64,000 nucleotides of DNA from JBCDBD01 sp039184335 (lineage in GTDB: Bacteria > Bacteroidota > Bacteroidia > Flavobacteriales > Flavobacteriaceae), in contig JBCDBD010000003.1 of assembly GCA_039184335.1 (NCBI GenBank), forward strand, positions 127,496-191,495, written 5' to 3'. Both the position numbers and the translations under genes were made by a program. Positions within the stretch are counted from its first letter, which is position 1; every line of letters begins with the position of its first letter. The notes under the pieces were generated by a model. It made no database searches and was not told the DNA's origin. It worked only from the letters and a program-made list of their open reading frames with translations. This document shows, one piece after another, positions 40,935-48,877 of the stretch.

Positions 40935-42512
40935 CTAACTATATTTAGAAGAAAGATCTTTACAGACTGCTGTCAATGTCTCGGTGACCTCATCGGTAAG
41001 TTTACCCGCTTTCAGGGTATCCAACACATCACGGTGCTTGGCATTCATAAACTCAATAAAATCTGTTTCAAATTCTTTCACCTTATCGACCGGAACATCA
41101 CGCAATAAGTTTTTAGATCCCGCGAAAATGATAGCTACTTGATTTTCTACGGTAAATGGATCGTTCTGCGCTTGCTTTAAAATCTCGACATTTCTACGTC
41201 CTTTTTCAATCACATTAAGGGTAGCGGCATCTAAATCAGACCCAAATTTGGCAAAAGCTTCCAATTCTCGGAATTGTGCTTGGTCCAGTTTTAAGGTGCC
41301 AGCTACTTTCTTCATGGACTTAATCTGTGCTGATCCACCCACACGTGATACGGAAATCCCCACGTTGATCGCAGGCCGAACACCTTGGTTGAACAAATCT
41401 TGCTCTAAGAATATCTGTCCGTCGGTAATCGAAATCACGTTGGTTGGAATGTATGCTGATACGTCACCTGCCTGTGTTTCAATGATGGGAAGAGCTGTCA
41501 GTGATCCGCCACCTTTTACCATAGGCTTCAATGTACTCGGTAAATCGTTCATGTTCTTGGCGATATCATCATCGGCTATCACTTTGGCTGCACGCTCTAA
41601 CAATCTGGAGTGTAAGTAGAAAACGTCGCCAGGATACGCCTCACGCCCTGGGGGTCTTCGCAACAATAGGGAAACCTCACGATAGGCTACCGCTTGTTTT
41701 GAAAGGTCGTCATAAATGATTAATGCCGGACGACCTGTGTCTCTAAAATACTCCCCGATAGAAGCACCGGCAAAAGGTGCATATACCTGCATAGGAGCAG
41801 GATCTGATGCATTGGCGGCAACAATTGTGGTATAGGCCAGAGCTCCCTTGTCTTCTAAGGTCTTAGCGATGGCAGCAACCGTTGAGGCTTTTTGACCAAC
41901 CGCAACATAGATACAATATACAGGTTCCCCTGCATCGTAAAATTCTTTTTGGTTCAAGATCGTATCGATGCAGACTGTCGTCTTTCCGGTCTGACGGTCA
42001 CCAATGACCAACTCCCGTTGACCGCGTCCGATTGGAATCATGGCATCTATCGCCTTAACCCCGGTCTGAAGGGGTTCATTGACGGGTTGACGATAAATAA
42101 CCCCAGGTGCTTTACGCTCCAATGGCATTTCATAAGTTTCGCCCACTATTGGGCCTTTTCCGTCAATAGGTTCTCCCAATGTATTTACCACACGGCCTAC
42201 TATACCTTCCCCAACATTGATCGATGCAATGCGTTGTGTCCTTTTTACGGTAGCCCCTTCCGCTACCTGTTTTGAAGGACCTAGCAGTACCACACCTACA
42301 TTATCTTCTTCTAGGTTCAAAACAATACCTTCCATACCTCCATTGAACTCTACCAACTCACCATATTGGGCATTGGAAAGGCCATATACACGAGCGATAC
42401 CATCCCCTACCTGTAATACGGTGCCTACTTCATCTAAAGAAGCGGTTGCTTCAAAACCTGATAATTGTTTTTTCAAAATTGCTGATACTTCAGCTGCTTT
42501 TACTCCTGCCAT
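40935..42512 (-). CDS. atpA: ATP synthase alpha subunit
   Basis: Non-catalytic nucleotide-binding F1 subunit, 525 residues. Walker A is GDRQTGKT, Walker B is in PALIIYDDLSKQ, and the family signature around PAINVGISVSRVGG with the arginine finger is intact, as is LLLRRPPGREAYPGDVFYLHSRLLERAA. The length is slightly longer than the usual 500-510 because of the N-terminus (MAGVKAAEVSAILKKQLSGFEATASLDEV) and a Thr/Lys-rich C-terminus. It follows atpH with a 2-bp gap. The operon order is typical of Bacteroidota, where atpD/atpC are elsewhere. Confidence 0.98.
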   Translation of the reverse strand: MAGVKAAEVSAILKKQLSGFEATASLDEVGTVLQVGDGIARVYGLSNAQYGELVEFNGGMEGIVLNLEEDNVGVVLLGPSKQVAEGATVKRTQRIASINVGEGIVGRVVNTLGEPIDGKGPIVGETYEMPLERKAPGVIYRQPVNEPLQTGVKAIDAMIPIGRGQRELVIGDRQTGKTTVCIDTILNQKEFYDAGEPVYCIYVAVGQKASTVAAIAKTLEDKGALAYTTIVAANASDPAPMQVYAPFAGASIGEYFRDTGRPALIIYDDLSKQAVAYREVSLLLRRPPGREAYPGDVFYLHSRLLERAAKVIADDDIAKNMNDLPSTLKPMVKGGGSLTALPIIETQAGDVSAYIPTNVISITDGQIFLEQDLFNQGVRPAINVGISVSRVGGSAQIKSMKKVAGTLKLDQAQFRELEAFAKFGSDLDAATLNVIEKGRRNVEILKQAQNDPFTVENQVAIIFAGSKNLLRDVPVDKVKEFETDFIEFMNAKHRDVLDTLKAGKLTDEVTETLTAVCKDLSSKYS

Positions 42513-42514
42513 TT

Positions 42515-43054
42515 TTATAGACTATTTGTAAATTCTCTTTTTAATCCGTTCAATTTGTTGGCAACGCTGGCATCATACTGCAAATCACCAATACGCAAAA
42601 CAAATCCTCCTATGATATTTTCGTCGATTTTATTTTCAATGGTCACCTTGTTTCCTGTCATTTTGGTGACCTCAGCCAATAGTTTTTTTTCAAGTGCCGC
42701 CGTCAAGGGAACCGCTGTAGTTACAAAAGCCACGTCTTCCCCTTTCATCTGCTCATGAAGAACGATATATTTTAAGGCCACCTCTTGTAACAACGCAATC
42801 CGTCTATTTTCGGTCAAGGTAGTTACCAAGCCTTTGGTTATCTCATGCGATTTCTTAAAGATCTCATGCAATGTGTTACGCTTTACTTCGCCTTTCACGA
42901 TGGGGCTCTCTAAAAGCTGTTGCAATTCATTGTTTTCAGCAATGGTCGATGCGATGTCTCGCAAATCTTTTTCAACGGCTCCAGCCGCTTTTTTCTCGAT
43001 AGCGAAATTCAAGGTTGCTTTGGCGTAACGTATCGCTGCCCTGCTCTCGTTCAT
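42515..43054 (-). CDS. atpH: ATP synthase delta subunit
   Basis: Peripheral-stalk F1 subunit (OSCP), 179 residues. Family pattern: N-terminal helical bundle starting ESRAAIRYAKATLNFAIEKKA, followed by the middle TLTENRRIALLQEVALKYI and the C-terminal signature PLTAALEKKLLAEVTKMTGNKVTIENKIDENIIGGFVLRIGDLQYDASVANKLNGLKR. The protein is standard length. It starts 6 bp after atpF and is followed at 2 bp by atpA. Confidence 0.95.
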   Translation of the reverse strand: MNESRAAIRYAKATLNFAIEKKAAGAVEKDLRDIASTIAENNELQQLLESPIVKGEVKRNTLHEIFKKSHEITKGLVTTLTENRRIALLQEVALKYIVLHEQMKGEDVAFVTTAVPLTAALEKKLLAEVTKMTGNKVTIENKIDENIIGGFVLRIGDLQYDASVANKLNGLKREFTNSL

Positions 43055-43060
43055 ACTTTC

Positions 43061-43561
43061 TTAGTTCAATTTGATATCGCCCAACATATCGTCAACTAAT
43101 TTCTGTTGCTTCTTTTTATCGGACAACTCTTCTTTGATTACTTTTTCTGCGATTTCAATGGAAAGGTTGGCTACCTGTGCTTTAATATCAGCAACAGCTG
43201 CCTTTTTCTCGCTTTCAATTGTAGCTTGCGCCTGCTTTACCAATTTATCGCCTTCAATTTGGGCCTGTGCTTTCGCATCGGAAACAATCCTATCCTTGAT
43301 CTCTCGGGCTTCTTTCAGCATAGCTTCCCTTTCGGCCCTAGCTTCTTTTAACAATTTCTCGCTGTCTGCCGTAACGTTCTGCATTTCTTTTTTGGCCTCA
43401 TCGGCAGCATCCAAGGCATTCTTAATGCCTTCTTCACGGTCGTTGACCGCTTTGAGAATAGGTTTCCAGGCAAACTTCCACAAAAGGAACAACAAGAGAC
43501 CGAACAATAGGGTCTGCCAGAAAAACAACCCCAACGAAAACTCTTCCAACAACTTTTCCAT
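43061..43561 (-). CDS. atpF: ATP synthase b subunit
   Basis: Membrane-anchored peripheral stalk of Fo, 166 residues. One N-terminal membrane helix (EFSLGLFFWQTLLFGLLLFLLWKFAWKPIL) is followed by a long Ala/Glu/Lys-rich coiled coil (VNDREEGIKNALDAADEAKKEMQNV... QVANLSIEIAEKVIKEELSDKKKQ). It is the usual length. A very stable hairpin lies between it and atpE upstream (43597-43629), which probably lowers the expression of this and downstream genes relative to atpE. Confidence 0.96.
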   Translation of the reverse strand: MEKLLEEFSLGLFFWQTLLFGLLLFLLWKFAWKPILKAVNDREEGIKNALDAADEAKKEMQNVTADSEKLLKEARAEREAMLKEAREIKDRIVSDAKAQAQIEGDKLVKQAQATIESEKKAAVADIKAQVANLSIEIAEKVIKEELSDKKKQQKLVDDMLGDIKLN

Positions 43562-43596
43562 AATCTATGTTTTGTGCTTTTAAATTTTTAAACCAA

Positions 43597-43629
43597 GCAA
43601 AAGCTGCAACCAACCGTTGCAGCTTTTGC
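43597..43629 (-). promoter_or_regulatory. Intercistronic hairpin between atpE and atpF
   Basis: Perfect 14-bp stem GCAAAAGCTGCAAC (43597-43610) with its complement at 43616-43629 and a 5-nt loop, 17 bp after the atpE stop. There is no clean U-tract, so it is more likely an mRNA stabiliser/attenuator than a full terminator. Confidence 0.7.
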
Positions 43630-43646
43630 CCTACCAATGATTTTGA

Positions 43647-43838
43647 TTACACCGCAAATAAGGCGGCAAAACCAATACCTTCAATCAACGCTGCTGCAAT
43701 CAACATCGCTGTTTGGATTTTTCCGTAAGCCTCAGGCTGACGGGCAATGGCCTCCATGGCAGAACCACCGATCCTACCAATACCCAGACCAACACCGATA
43801 ACTACCAAACCTGCACCTACCATTACTGGAATTTCCAT
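43647..43838 (-). CDS. atpE: ATP synthase c subunit
   Basis: Proteolipid ring subunit of Fo, 63 residues: two helices joined by the polar loop RQPEAYG. The ion-carrying carboxylate is Glu53 in LIEGIGF. The residue aligning with Gln32 of Na+-type rings is Ile (GIG motif) and the residue after the Glu is Gly instead of Ser, so the ring is expected to carry H+, not Na+; that is inference by alignment from memory. The gene is flanked by hairpins on both sides (43879-43896 upstream, 43597-43629 downstream), consistent with the need for many c copies per complex. Confidence 0.96.
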   Translation of the reverse strand: MEIPVMVGAGLVVIGVGLGIGRIGGSAMEAIARQPEAYGKIQTAMLIAAALIEGIGFAALFAV

Positions 43839-43878
43839 ATCTATCTAGTTTAAAAATTAAATGTTCAATATTTACACG

Positions 43879-43896
43879 TTTCTGCTTTCGCAGAAA
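43879..43896 (-). promoter_or_regulatory. Intercistronic hairpin between atpB and atpE
   Basis: Perfect 7-bp stem TTTCTGC (43879-43885) and GCAGAAA (43890-43896) with a TTTC loop, 11 bp after the atpB stop. With the hairpin after atpE it brackets that gene. Confidence 0.55.
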
Positions 43897-43907
43897 TAAC
43901 GTTATCA

Positions 43908-45038
43908 TCAATGGGCTGCTTCTGCCTCATGGTCATGTTCATGCTCGTGTTCTTCAGAGGCAAATCCGAAATAAAGAGCACTCAACATCGTAAATATATA
44001 TGCCTGCAACAGGGCAACCAATATTTCAATCAAAGAGATGGCAAATGCCAGACCAAATGACAATGGGCTTCCAATCCAGCTCTTAAAAATGAACATCAAC
44101 CCAATCAAGCTCATCAACACGATATGACCTGCCTGCATGTTCGCATATAAACGAATCAACAATGAAAAGGGTTTGATTATCAATCCCAACAATTCTATGG
44201 GAACCAAAATAATGTACAAAGGAATCTTTCCGAACCAAGGCAATGATTTTCCCAAAGGGTCAAACTGGTGCATCCAATAATCCTTCGTACCTGTAAAATT
44301 TGTAATGACAAACGTCATCAATGCCAAGGAAACCGTGATTGCTATGTTTCCTGTTACGTTGATTCCGAGTGGGGTAAGTCCGAATATGTTCAAGAACCAG
44401 ATAAAGAAAAAGATGGTCAACAAAAAGGGCATGTACTTTCTGTAGCGTTTTTCCCCAATATTTGGTCTTGCAATATCATCGCGGATATACAACACAATTG
44501 GCTCAAAAAAACGTCCAGCACCCTTTGGAATACCGTTGTTCTTGGCATATGACCTCGCCAGGCTGGTGAACAGCCACAACATCAACAAGCCCGTTATGAT
44601 GATCATCACCACATTTTTGGTAATTGAAAAATCAAAGGGTTTTGTATTGGTGGCATGGTGTGCTTCATCGTAATGAATGGTGCCCTCAGCATCGGTCTTG
44701 TATATTTTGCTATGATAAAGCTTATAAAAATTGCCATCGACCTCAGCCAAGGTTTCGCCATGGTGAAATTTTGAAGAAGAAAAAACCTTTAGCCCATTGT
44801 CCCAAAGAATCACAGGTAATGGGAAGCCTACATACTTATGTTCCCCATCTTCTTTGGTATACGAAAACAAAGAAAAGTCATGGGAATCTTGAAGGTGATG
44901 TGCGATGTATTCCTTTATTTCGGTCTTTAGGTCACTGCCCTGCGCTTCGTCTATATCTTCTTTACCAACGGCATATGTGAATTGTGCCAAGAGAAGTGCT
45001 GCAACAATGAGAATTTCCTTAAAAAACGTGTTTCGCAT
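43908..45038 (-). CDS. atpB: ATP synthase a subunit
   Basis: Proton-channel subunit of Fo, 376 residues. I choose the ATG at 45038, which gives a signal peptide (MRNTFFKEILIVAALLLAQFTYA); a TTG at 45047 is the alternative. Residues 25-140 or so form the extra periplasmic domain typical of Bacteroidota AtpB, followed by the usual membrane helices. The essential Arg lies in LLIRLYANMQAGH. The C-terminus is His/Glu-rich (EEHEHEHDHEAEAAH), which could bind metal. A TACCTTTG -7 box lies 34 bp upstream, so the core atp operon can start here independently of sprE. Confidence 0.96.
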   Translation of the reverse strand: MRNTFFKEILIVAALLLAQFTYAVGKEDIDEAQGSDLKTEIKEYIAHHLQDSHDFSLFSYTKEDGEHKYVGFPLPVILWDNGLKVFSSSKFHHGETLAEVDGNFYKLYHSKIYKTDAEGTIHYDEAHHATNTKPFDFSITKNVVMIIITGLLMLWLFTSLARSYAKNNGIPKGAGRFFEPIVLYIRDDIARPNIGEKRYRKYMPFLLTIFFFIWFLNIFGLTPLGINVTGNIAITVSLALMTFVITNFTGTKDYWMHQFDPLGKSLPWFGKIPLYIILVPIELLGLIIKPFSLLIRLYANMQAGHIVLMSLIGLMFIFKSWIGSPLSFGLAFAISLIEILVALLQAYIFTMLSALYFGFASEEHEHEHDHEAEAAH

Positions 45039-45071
45039 TTCAGTCAAAATATCGGTCTGTCAAAATCGGTG

Positions 45072-45079
45072 CAAAGGTA
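45072..45079 (-). promoter_or_regulatory. Putative -7 box for atpBEFHAG
   Basis: The minus strand reads TACCTTTG, an exact TAnnTTTG match, 34 bp upstream of the atpB ATG. The -33 region is A/T-rich with no clear TTG. Confidence 0.45.
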
Positions 45080-45139
45080 AGCCATTCTTACAAAAAGAAA
45101 AAAAGCTTTCAACGTTTTATTTTAAGGATTTTGGGTGTC

Positions 45140-45547
45140 TTATTTTTTGGTAGCCTTCTCTAGGCTTTTGAGCATTTTTGCGATGTAGTAAGTCTCTAAA
45201 AAAAGTGCTGTGGCATAAGGGACAAAAAAAGCTGCAAATTCCAATCTAGACATGTCACCATCACCTTTATAAACAGGATAAAACATCAAGAAGAAAAAAA
45301 CAAATTTTAAAAGGCTACCCCCCATAAATAAAAACCCGATCTGGTTTTTCAGTTTTTTCCTGAATTGGTACAGCACTCCAAAAATCAATGCTGCCAATAC
45401 CCCATTGACCAGATAAGACCGGACAATAAGATTGTCAAAAATAGGGAGCTCCTTGTTAGAAAGCACAAAGGTATGCACGCCAAAGGCCAATAGTAATGCC
45501 AGTAGCAGTAGCATAAAAAATTGGAAAGGCAAGTGGTGTTTTTGCAT
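45140..45547 (-). CDS. AtpI-like membrane protein of the atp operon
   Basis: A 135-residue membrane protein from the ATG at 45547 (QKHHLPFQFFMLLLLALLLAFG); the longer frame from 45586 lies inside atpZ. Four hydrophobic segments are seen (PFQFFMLLLLALLLAFGVHTFVL, LVNGVLAALIFGVLYQF, IGFLFMGGSLLKFVFFFLMFYPVY, FAAFFVPYATALFLETYYIAKML). Position and topology match the AtpI/subunit I role in c-ring assembly, but sequence identity to AtpI is low and the name is inferred. Its ATG overlaps the atpZ stop (TGATG), so translation is coupled. 92 bp separate its stop codon (45140) from the downstream gene's TTG at 45047. Confidence 0.7.
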   Translation of the reverse strand: MQKHHLPFQFFMLLLLALLLAFGVHTFVLSNKELPIFDNLIVRSYLVNGVLAALIFGVLYQFRKKLKNQIGFLFMGGSLLKFVFFFLMFYPVYKGDGDMSRLEFAAFFVPYATALFLETYYIAKMLKSLEKATKK

Positions 45548-45777
45548 CAGTACTTGATACGTTTTAATTGCTGCAAAACTACCCAAATTGAAATAGCCAC
45601 CCCAAATAAAGTGGCGAGTACCGTAAAAATGTTTTTCTCATTTTGATAATGGGCATCCAACCATTTGCCCCCTTTAACGGCCAAATAGATGATTGCGCCC
45701 ATTTCAAATGCAATGCCAGAAAGCATTGCGGCATTCTTGAGGTTGTTTTTCTTTTTAGGAGACTTTTGCTGGTTCAT
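45547..45777 (-). CDS. atpZ: AtpZ/AtpI family protein
   Basis: A 76-residue protein with a basic N-terminus (NQQKSPKKKNNLKNAAM) and two membrane helices (LSGIAFEMGAIIYLAVKGGKWLD; IFTVLATLFGVAISIWVVLQQL). The G-K-W-L-D at the end of helix 1 is the conserved AtpZ motif. It is located ahead of the atp structural genes, as expected for the AtpZ/AtpI pair that helps ion supply or c-ring assembly. It overlaps the end of the bactofilin gene by 23 nt. Confidence 0.85.
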   Translation of the reverse strand: MNQQKSPKKKNNLKNAAMLSGIAFEMGAIIYLAVKGGKWLDAHYQNEKNIFTVLATLFGVAISIWVVLQQLKRIKY

Positions 45778-46180
45778 TCACCTTTGTCGTGGGCTGTAAC
45801 TTGGTGGCCGATGGCACAGCCCCTTTGCCCATGTTACATGATGCATTAAAGGTTGCCCCTGGCTCTACAGCAAGTTTTGAAACGCTTACGGTACCTTCAA
45901 TAACTGCAGAAGATTTCAATGACAACAGGTCGTTGACCATCAATTCGCCATTGAACTTTCCTTCGATGTCTGCATTCACACATTGCACTTTTCCATGAAT
46001 GTACCCATCTTTACCGATAACCACTTTACCTGAAGTCTTCACATTGCCCTCCAGTTTGCCATCTATACGAAAATCAGCTTCTGAAGTGATATCACCTTTG
46101 ATCTTGGTGTTTTTTTCGATTCGATTTGGCTGACCGCCAAATTCTGTTGTCATGCGGGGTTTTTTGTTGTCGGAAAACAT
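45755..46180 (-). CDS. Bactofilin (polymer-forming cytoskeletal protein)
   Basis: A 141-residue bactofilin. The central right-handed beta-helix is visible as repeated G-x-(I/V/L) turns (IEKNTKIKGDITSEADFRIDGKLEGNVKTSGKVVIGKDGYIHGKVQCVNADIEGKFNG..., described rather than quoted in full), with short unstructured ends. Bactofilins polymerise without nucleotide and organise envelope or motility machinery. The gene lies 3 bp after sprE and overlaps atpZ by 23 nt, so secretion/motility and ATP synthase genes share one transcript. Its partner is not deducible. Confidence 0.92.
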   Translation of the reverse strand: MFSDNKKPRMTTEFGGQPNRIEKNTKIKGDITSEADFRIDGKLEGNVKTSGKVVIGKDGYIHGKVQCVNADIEGKFNGELMVNDLLSLKSSAVIEGTVSVSKLAVEPGATFNASCNMGKGAVPSATKLQPTTKVNEPAKVS

Positions 46181-46183
46181 GTT

Positions 46184-48739
46184 CTAAGGTTTTGGGGTTA
46201 ACATTTGTTTGTTGTAGTCATCCAAGTTTTTGTGAACCTGAATGACCTTGTAATTAGAGGACAAAACTACAAAATTCTCGTCTTTGATCCTGTAGTCTTT
46301 GTTGTTTTTTATAAGCTCATCAAAGCCAAGGGCAAAATCTTTTGACCTGAACCCATGAACGACCACAAATTGGTCTTCCAAAGTATAGATATCTTTTGAC
46401 ACCTTGTTTTTGTATCGCAGCTCCTTGACCACTTCTTCTAAGCGTACTTTAAGCTGAATCGCCTTGTCATTATCTCGCATTTTGAACGGAAAGACGACTT
46501 TCCAGTTCCCTGTTCCCTTTGAGCCGGTTTCTGGGGAAAATGTTTTGCCCTCCAACTTTGGAAGCTGTTCTGCAACCATTTGCTCAGCTTTCTTCCCTTC
46601 TGGATTGTTAGGATAGGTCAGGGCCACATAGTTCAGCGCCTCCTTAAACGATTCATAGCCCTGTAGTCTACCGATGGCATTGGCCTTTAACATTTCAAAC
46701 TTAGGTACAATGGGATCGCCCGTGAATCTGTTGATGTACTCTTGCGACTGGGTAATGACCTGTAAAAACTCTTGCTGCTGGTACAGTTTGTAAAGGGACT
46801 CATAGCGTGCGTCTGGACTATCGGTATTGCCGGCCAATACCGCTTGCGGGTTCAACAGTATCTCAGCATAGCGTGTGCCGGGATGATTGTCAATAATATC
46901 TTGTTTCATGGTTGTGGCCAACGGACTTTCTACCTCTTCATAAATCTTGTACAAATTATACTTTGAAGGCAATACCAGGCGTTTTTCCGGATCAGATTGT
47001 AAGACATCTTCCAATTTGCTGGCTGCAAGCAAGTGCTCTTTGAACTTTTCTTTGTAGATCAACCCCAATTGATAGTTTGCAAAGTTTCTTTCTTTGCTCA
47101 GACTATCGATAACCTTACTGTCTTTGGGAATCTGCGACAGATAAAATTCAAGTGAATATTTTTGATCTTCTGAAATCTTGGCCTCAGAGGTCCCATCAGC
47201 CAAAATGGCTTCCCCAGTAGCCTCTGAGGGCGCCACTTTGTTTTTATTGCTCCAACGCCAGTCATCTTCCAATACCCGATCGCCCCATCTGGTCTTAAAG
47301 TCATTTTTGCCGTAACCCAAACTGGTAATGTTATAAAAATAAAATTTGCCCCGGTTTTCTTTGCCCCCTTTGGTTGCTGCAAAGGCAGCAAAGCCCGCTG
47401 TGGTTCGTTCTTTTTCTTTTTCAGCTGCTGCTTCGTCCCTTTTTTTGATTTTAGCAATATAGGCTTCAAAATAGGCAGACTGTTCTTTCTCAGACATCCC
47501 ATATACCATAATCACACTATCGGCGTGTTGAACGATATCTTCATAACTGATGATATCTTCCAGATTGTCCAGCTTTTTTTTGATACTTCGGTACTGCTTG
47601 GTGTTTTCGGTCAAATTGGTCAACGTACTGTCATAGTATGCCCCAGCTGTCTTGTACTGGTTGTTGTCGAAATTATACTCTGCCAGATTCTGGTAGTTCA
47701 AGGCGCTTAATTTTCGCTCTTCTTGGTTTGCCCTGAGTGACTTGTTGTAATAGGCCAATGCCAAGCTATCGGTACCAACAGCCAGATGGTATTGGGCAAT
47801 TTCTCTAAATATTTTTGCCAAAAAAGGCCGGTTTTCACGATCTTCTTCCAAATCGGTCAAGTACTCGAACAATTCTTCCTTATTGTTTTCAGAAATTTCG
47901 GTGTTCTGTATTTTTTTAAGATGTGCATTGATCATGTACACCCTTGGGGATTTTCGGTTTAGGGCAATCACCTTATCAAATGCATAGTTTGCACTGTCTT
48001 TATAACCCAATTGATTGTACAATTGCCCGATTATAAAAAGATACCTGCCCTTTTCTTCAATCTTTTTGGTATATGCCTGGGCCACTTTGAGTTTTTGAAT
48101 GGCCGTATCGGGTGCCTTTAAATTGATAAAACATTGTGCAAGTACTGCATTGGCATCGGCATACTCTTGGTCTTTAAGCGATTCGTACTTAAAAAGACGC
48201 CTTAAGTTTTTGATCGCCAGCTCAGGATTGTCTAAACGCATGTTTGTTTTTTCGCGCCATATCACAGCCTCATTCAATTTATCACTGGTCACATATTTTC
48301 TGCGGATGTAATTAAAGGCTTCTAGTGCCGGTATGTACCTTTGATCGAAATAGCGTGCTTTGCCTAGGAGCAAAAACGCCTCGTCGGTTTGGGGGTTCCG
48401 CTCCTCATCCTTAATATCCATGCTATGTTTCTGAATTGCCTTGGTTGCTTTTTCTTCAGCAATGATAAAGTTGGGGTTATTATCTTCAGAATCGAGTTTG
48501 ATCTCTTCAGTGACCTGCAAACGTTCTACGGGAAGTATTTCCCAATAATCATCACGATAAGAATTGTTCAGCTCTTGGCGACCTTGTTCAAAGGCAATGT
48601 TGCCATTGTACAAGACATTGTACTTGGTGTTCAATGCATGCCAATTGCGATTGATAAAAGCATCCTTTTTCGTCGAACAGCCCAAAAAGAACAAAGTGAC
48701 GAAGGCTGTCCCCAATATTCGTTTACCGTAACCTTTCAA
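46184..48739 (-). CDS. sprE: Type IX secretion/gliding TPR lipoprotein SprE/PorW
   Basis: An 851-residue lipoprotein: TTG start, signal peptide MKGYGKRILGTAFVTLFFLGC with Cys21, then the family opening (KKDAFINRNWHALNTKYNVLYNGNIAFEQGRQEL) and many TPR-like helical pairs (DEAFLLLGKARYFDQRYIPALEAFNYIRRKY; ADANAVLAQCFINLKAPDTAIQKLKVAQAY; IGQLYNQLGYKDSANYAFDKVI). SprE/PorW is needed for type IX secretion and gliding in Flavobacteriia and links the machinery in the periplasm. It has the usual length. An exact -7 box is 32 bp upstream, and the gene probably heads the sprE-bactofilin-atpZ-atpI-like unit. Confidence 0.9.
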   Translation of the reverse strand: MKGYGKRILGTAFVTLFFLGCSTKKDAFINRNWHALNTKYNVLYNGNIAFEQGRQELNNSYRDDYWEILPVERLQVTEEIKLDSEDNNPNFIIAEEKATKAIQKHSMDIKDEERNPQTDEAFLLLGKARYFDQRYIPALEAFNYIRRKYVTSDKLNEAVIWREKTNMRLDNPELAIKNLRRLFKYESLKDQEYADANAVLAQCFINLKAPDTAIQKLKVAQAYTKKIEEKGRYLFIIGQLYNQLGYKDSANYAFDKVIALNRKSPRVYMINAHLKKIQNTEISENNKEELFEYLTDLEEDRENRPFLAKIFREIAQYHLAVGTDSLALAYYNKSLRANQEERKLSALNYQNLAEYNFDNNQYKTAGAYYDSTLTNLTENTKQYRSIKKKLDNLEDIISYEDIVQHADSVIMVYGMSEKEQSAYFEAYIAKIKKRDEAAAEKEKERTTAGFAAFAATKGGKENRGKFYFYNITSLGYGKNDFKTRWGDRVLEDDWRWSNKNKVAPSEATGEAILADGTSEAKISEDQKYSLEFYLSQIPKDSKVIDSLSKERNFANYQLGLIYKEKFKEHLLAASKLEDVLQSDPEKRLVLPSKYNLYKIYEEVESPLATTMKQDIIDNHPGTRYAEILLNPQAVLAGNTDSPDARYESLYKLYQQQEFLQVITQSQEYINRFTGDPIVPKFEMLKANAIGRLQGYESFKEALNYVALTYPNNPEGKKAEQMVAEQLPKLEGKTFSPETGSKGTGNWKVVFPFKMRDNDKAIQLKVRLEEVVKELRYKNKVSKDIYTLEDQFVVVHGFRSKDFALGFDELIKNNKDYRIKDENFVVLSSNYKVIQVHKNLDDYNKQMLTPKP

Positions 48740-48770
48740 AATATTATGTATACCTATGTAAGCATAACTT

Positions 48771-48778
48771 CAAAACTA
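48771..48778 (-). promoter_or_regulatory. Putative -7 box for sprE
   Basis: The minus strand reads TAGTTTTG, an exact TAnnTTTG match, 32 bp upstream of the sprE TTG start. A weak hairpin (TTGAGG-aaaa-CCTCAA, 48848-48863) between it and the DUF763 stop may end the upstream transcript. Confidence 0.4.
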
Positions 48779-48877
48779 CTGGAATATTATAGGGCTCATC
48801 GGTAAAATGCAAATAAATTGAATGCATTAGATCACTTCTTTGTAAGCTTGAGGAAAACCTCAACACTTTCAGAGGGG

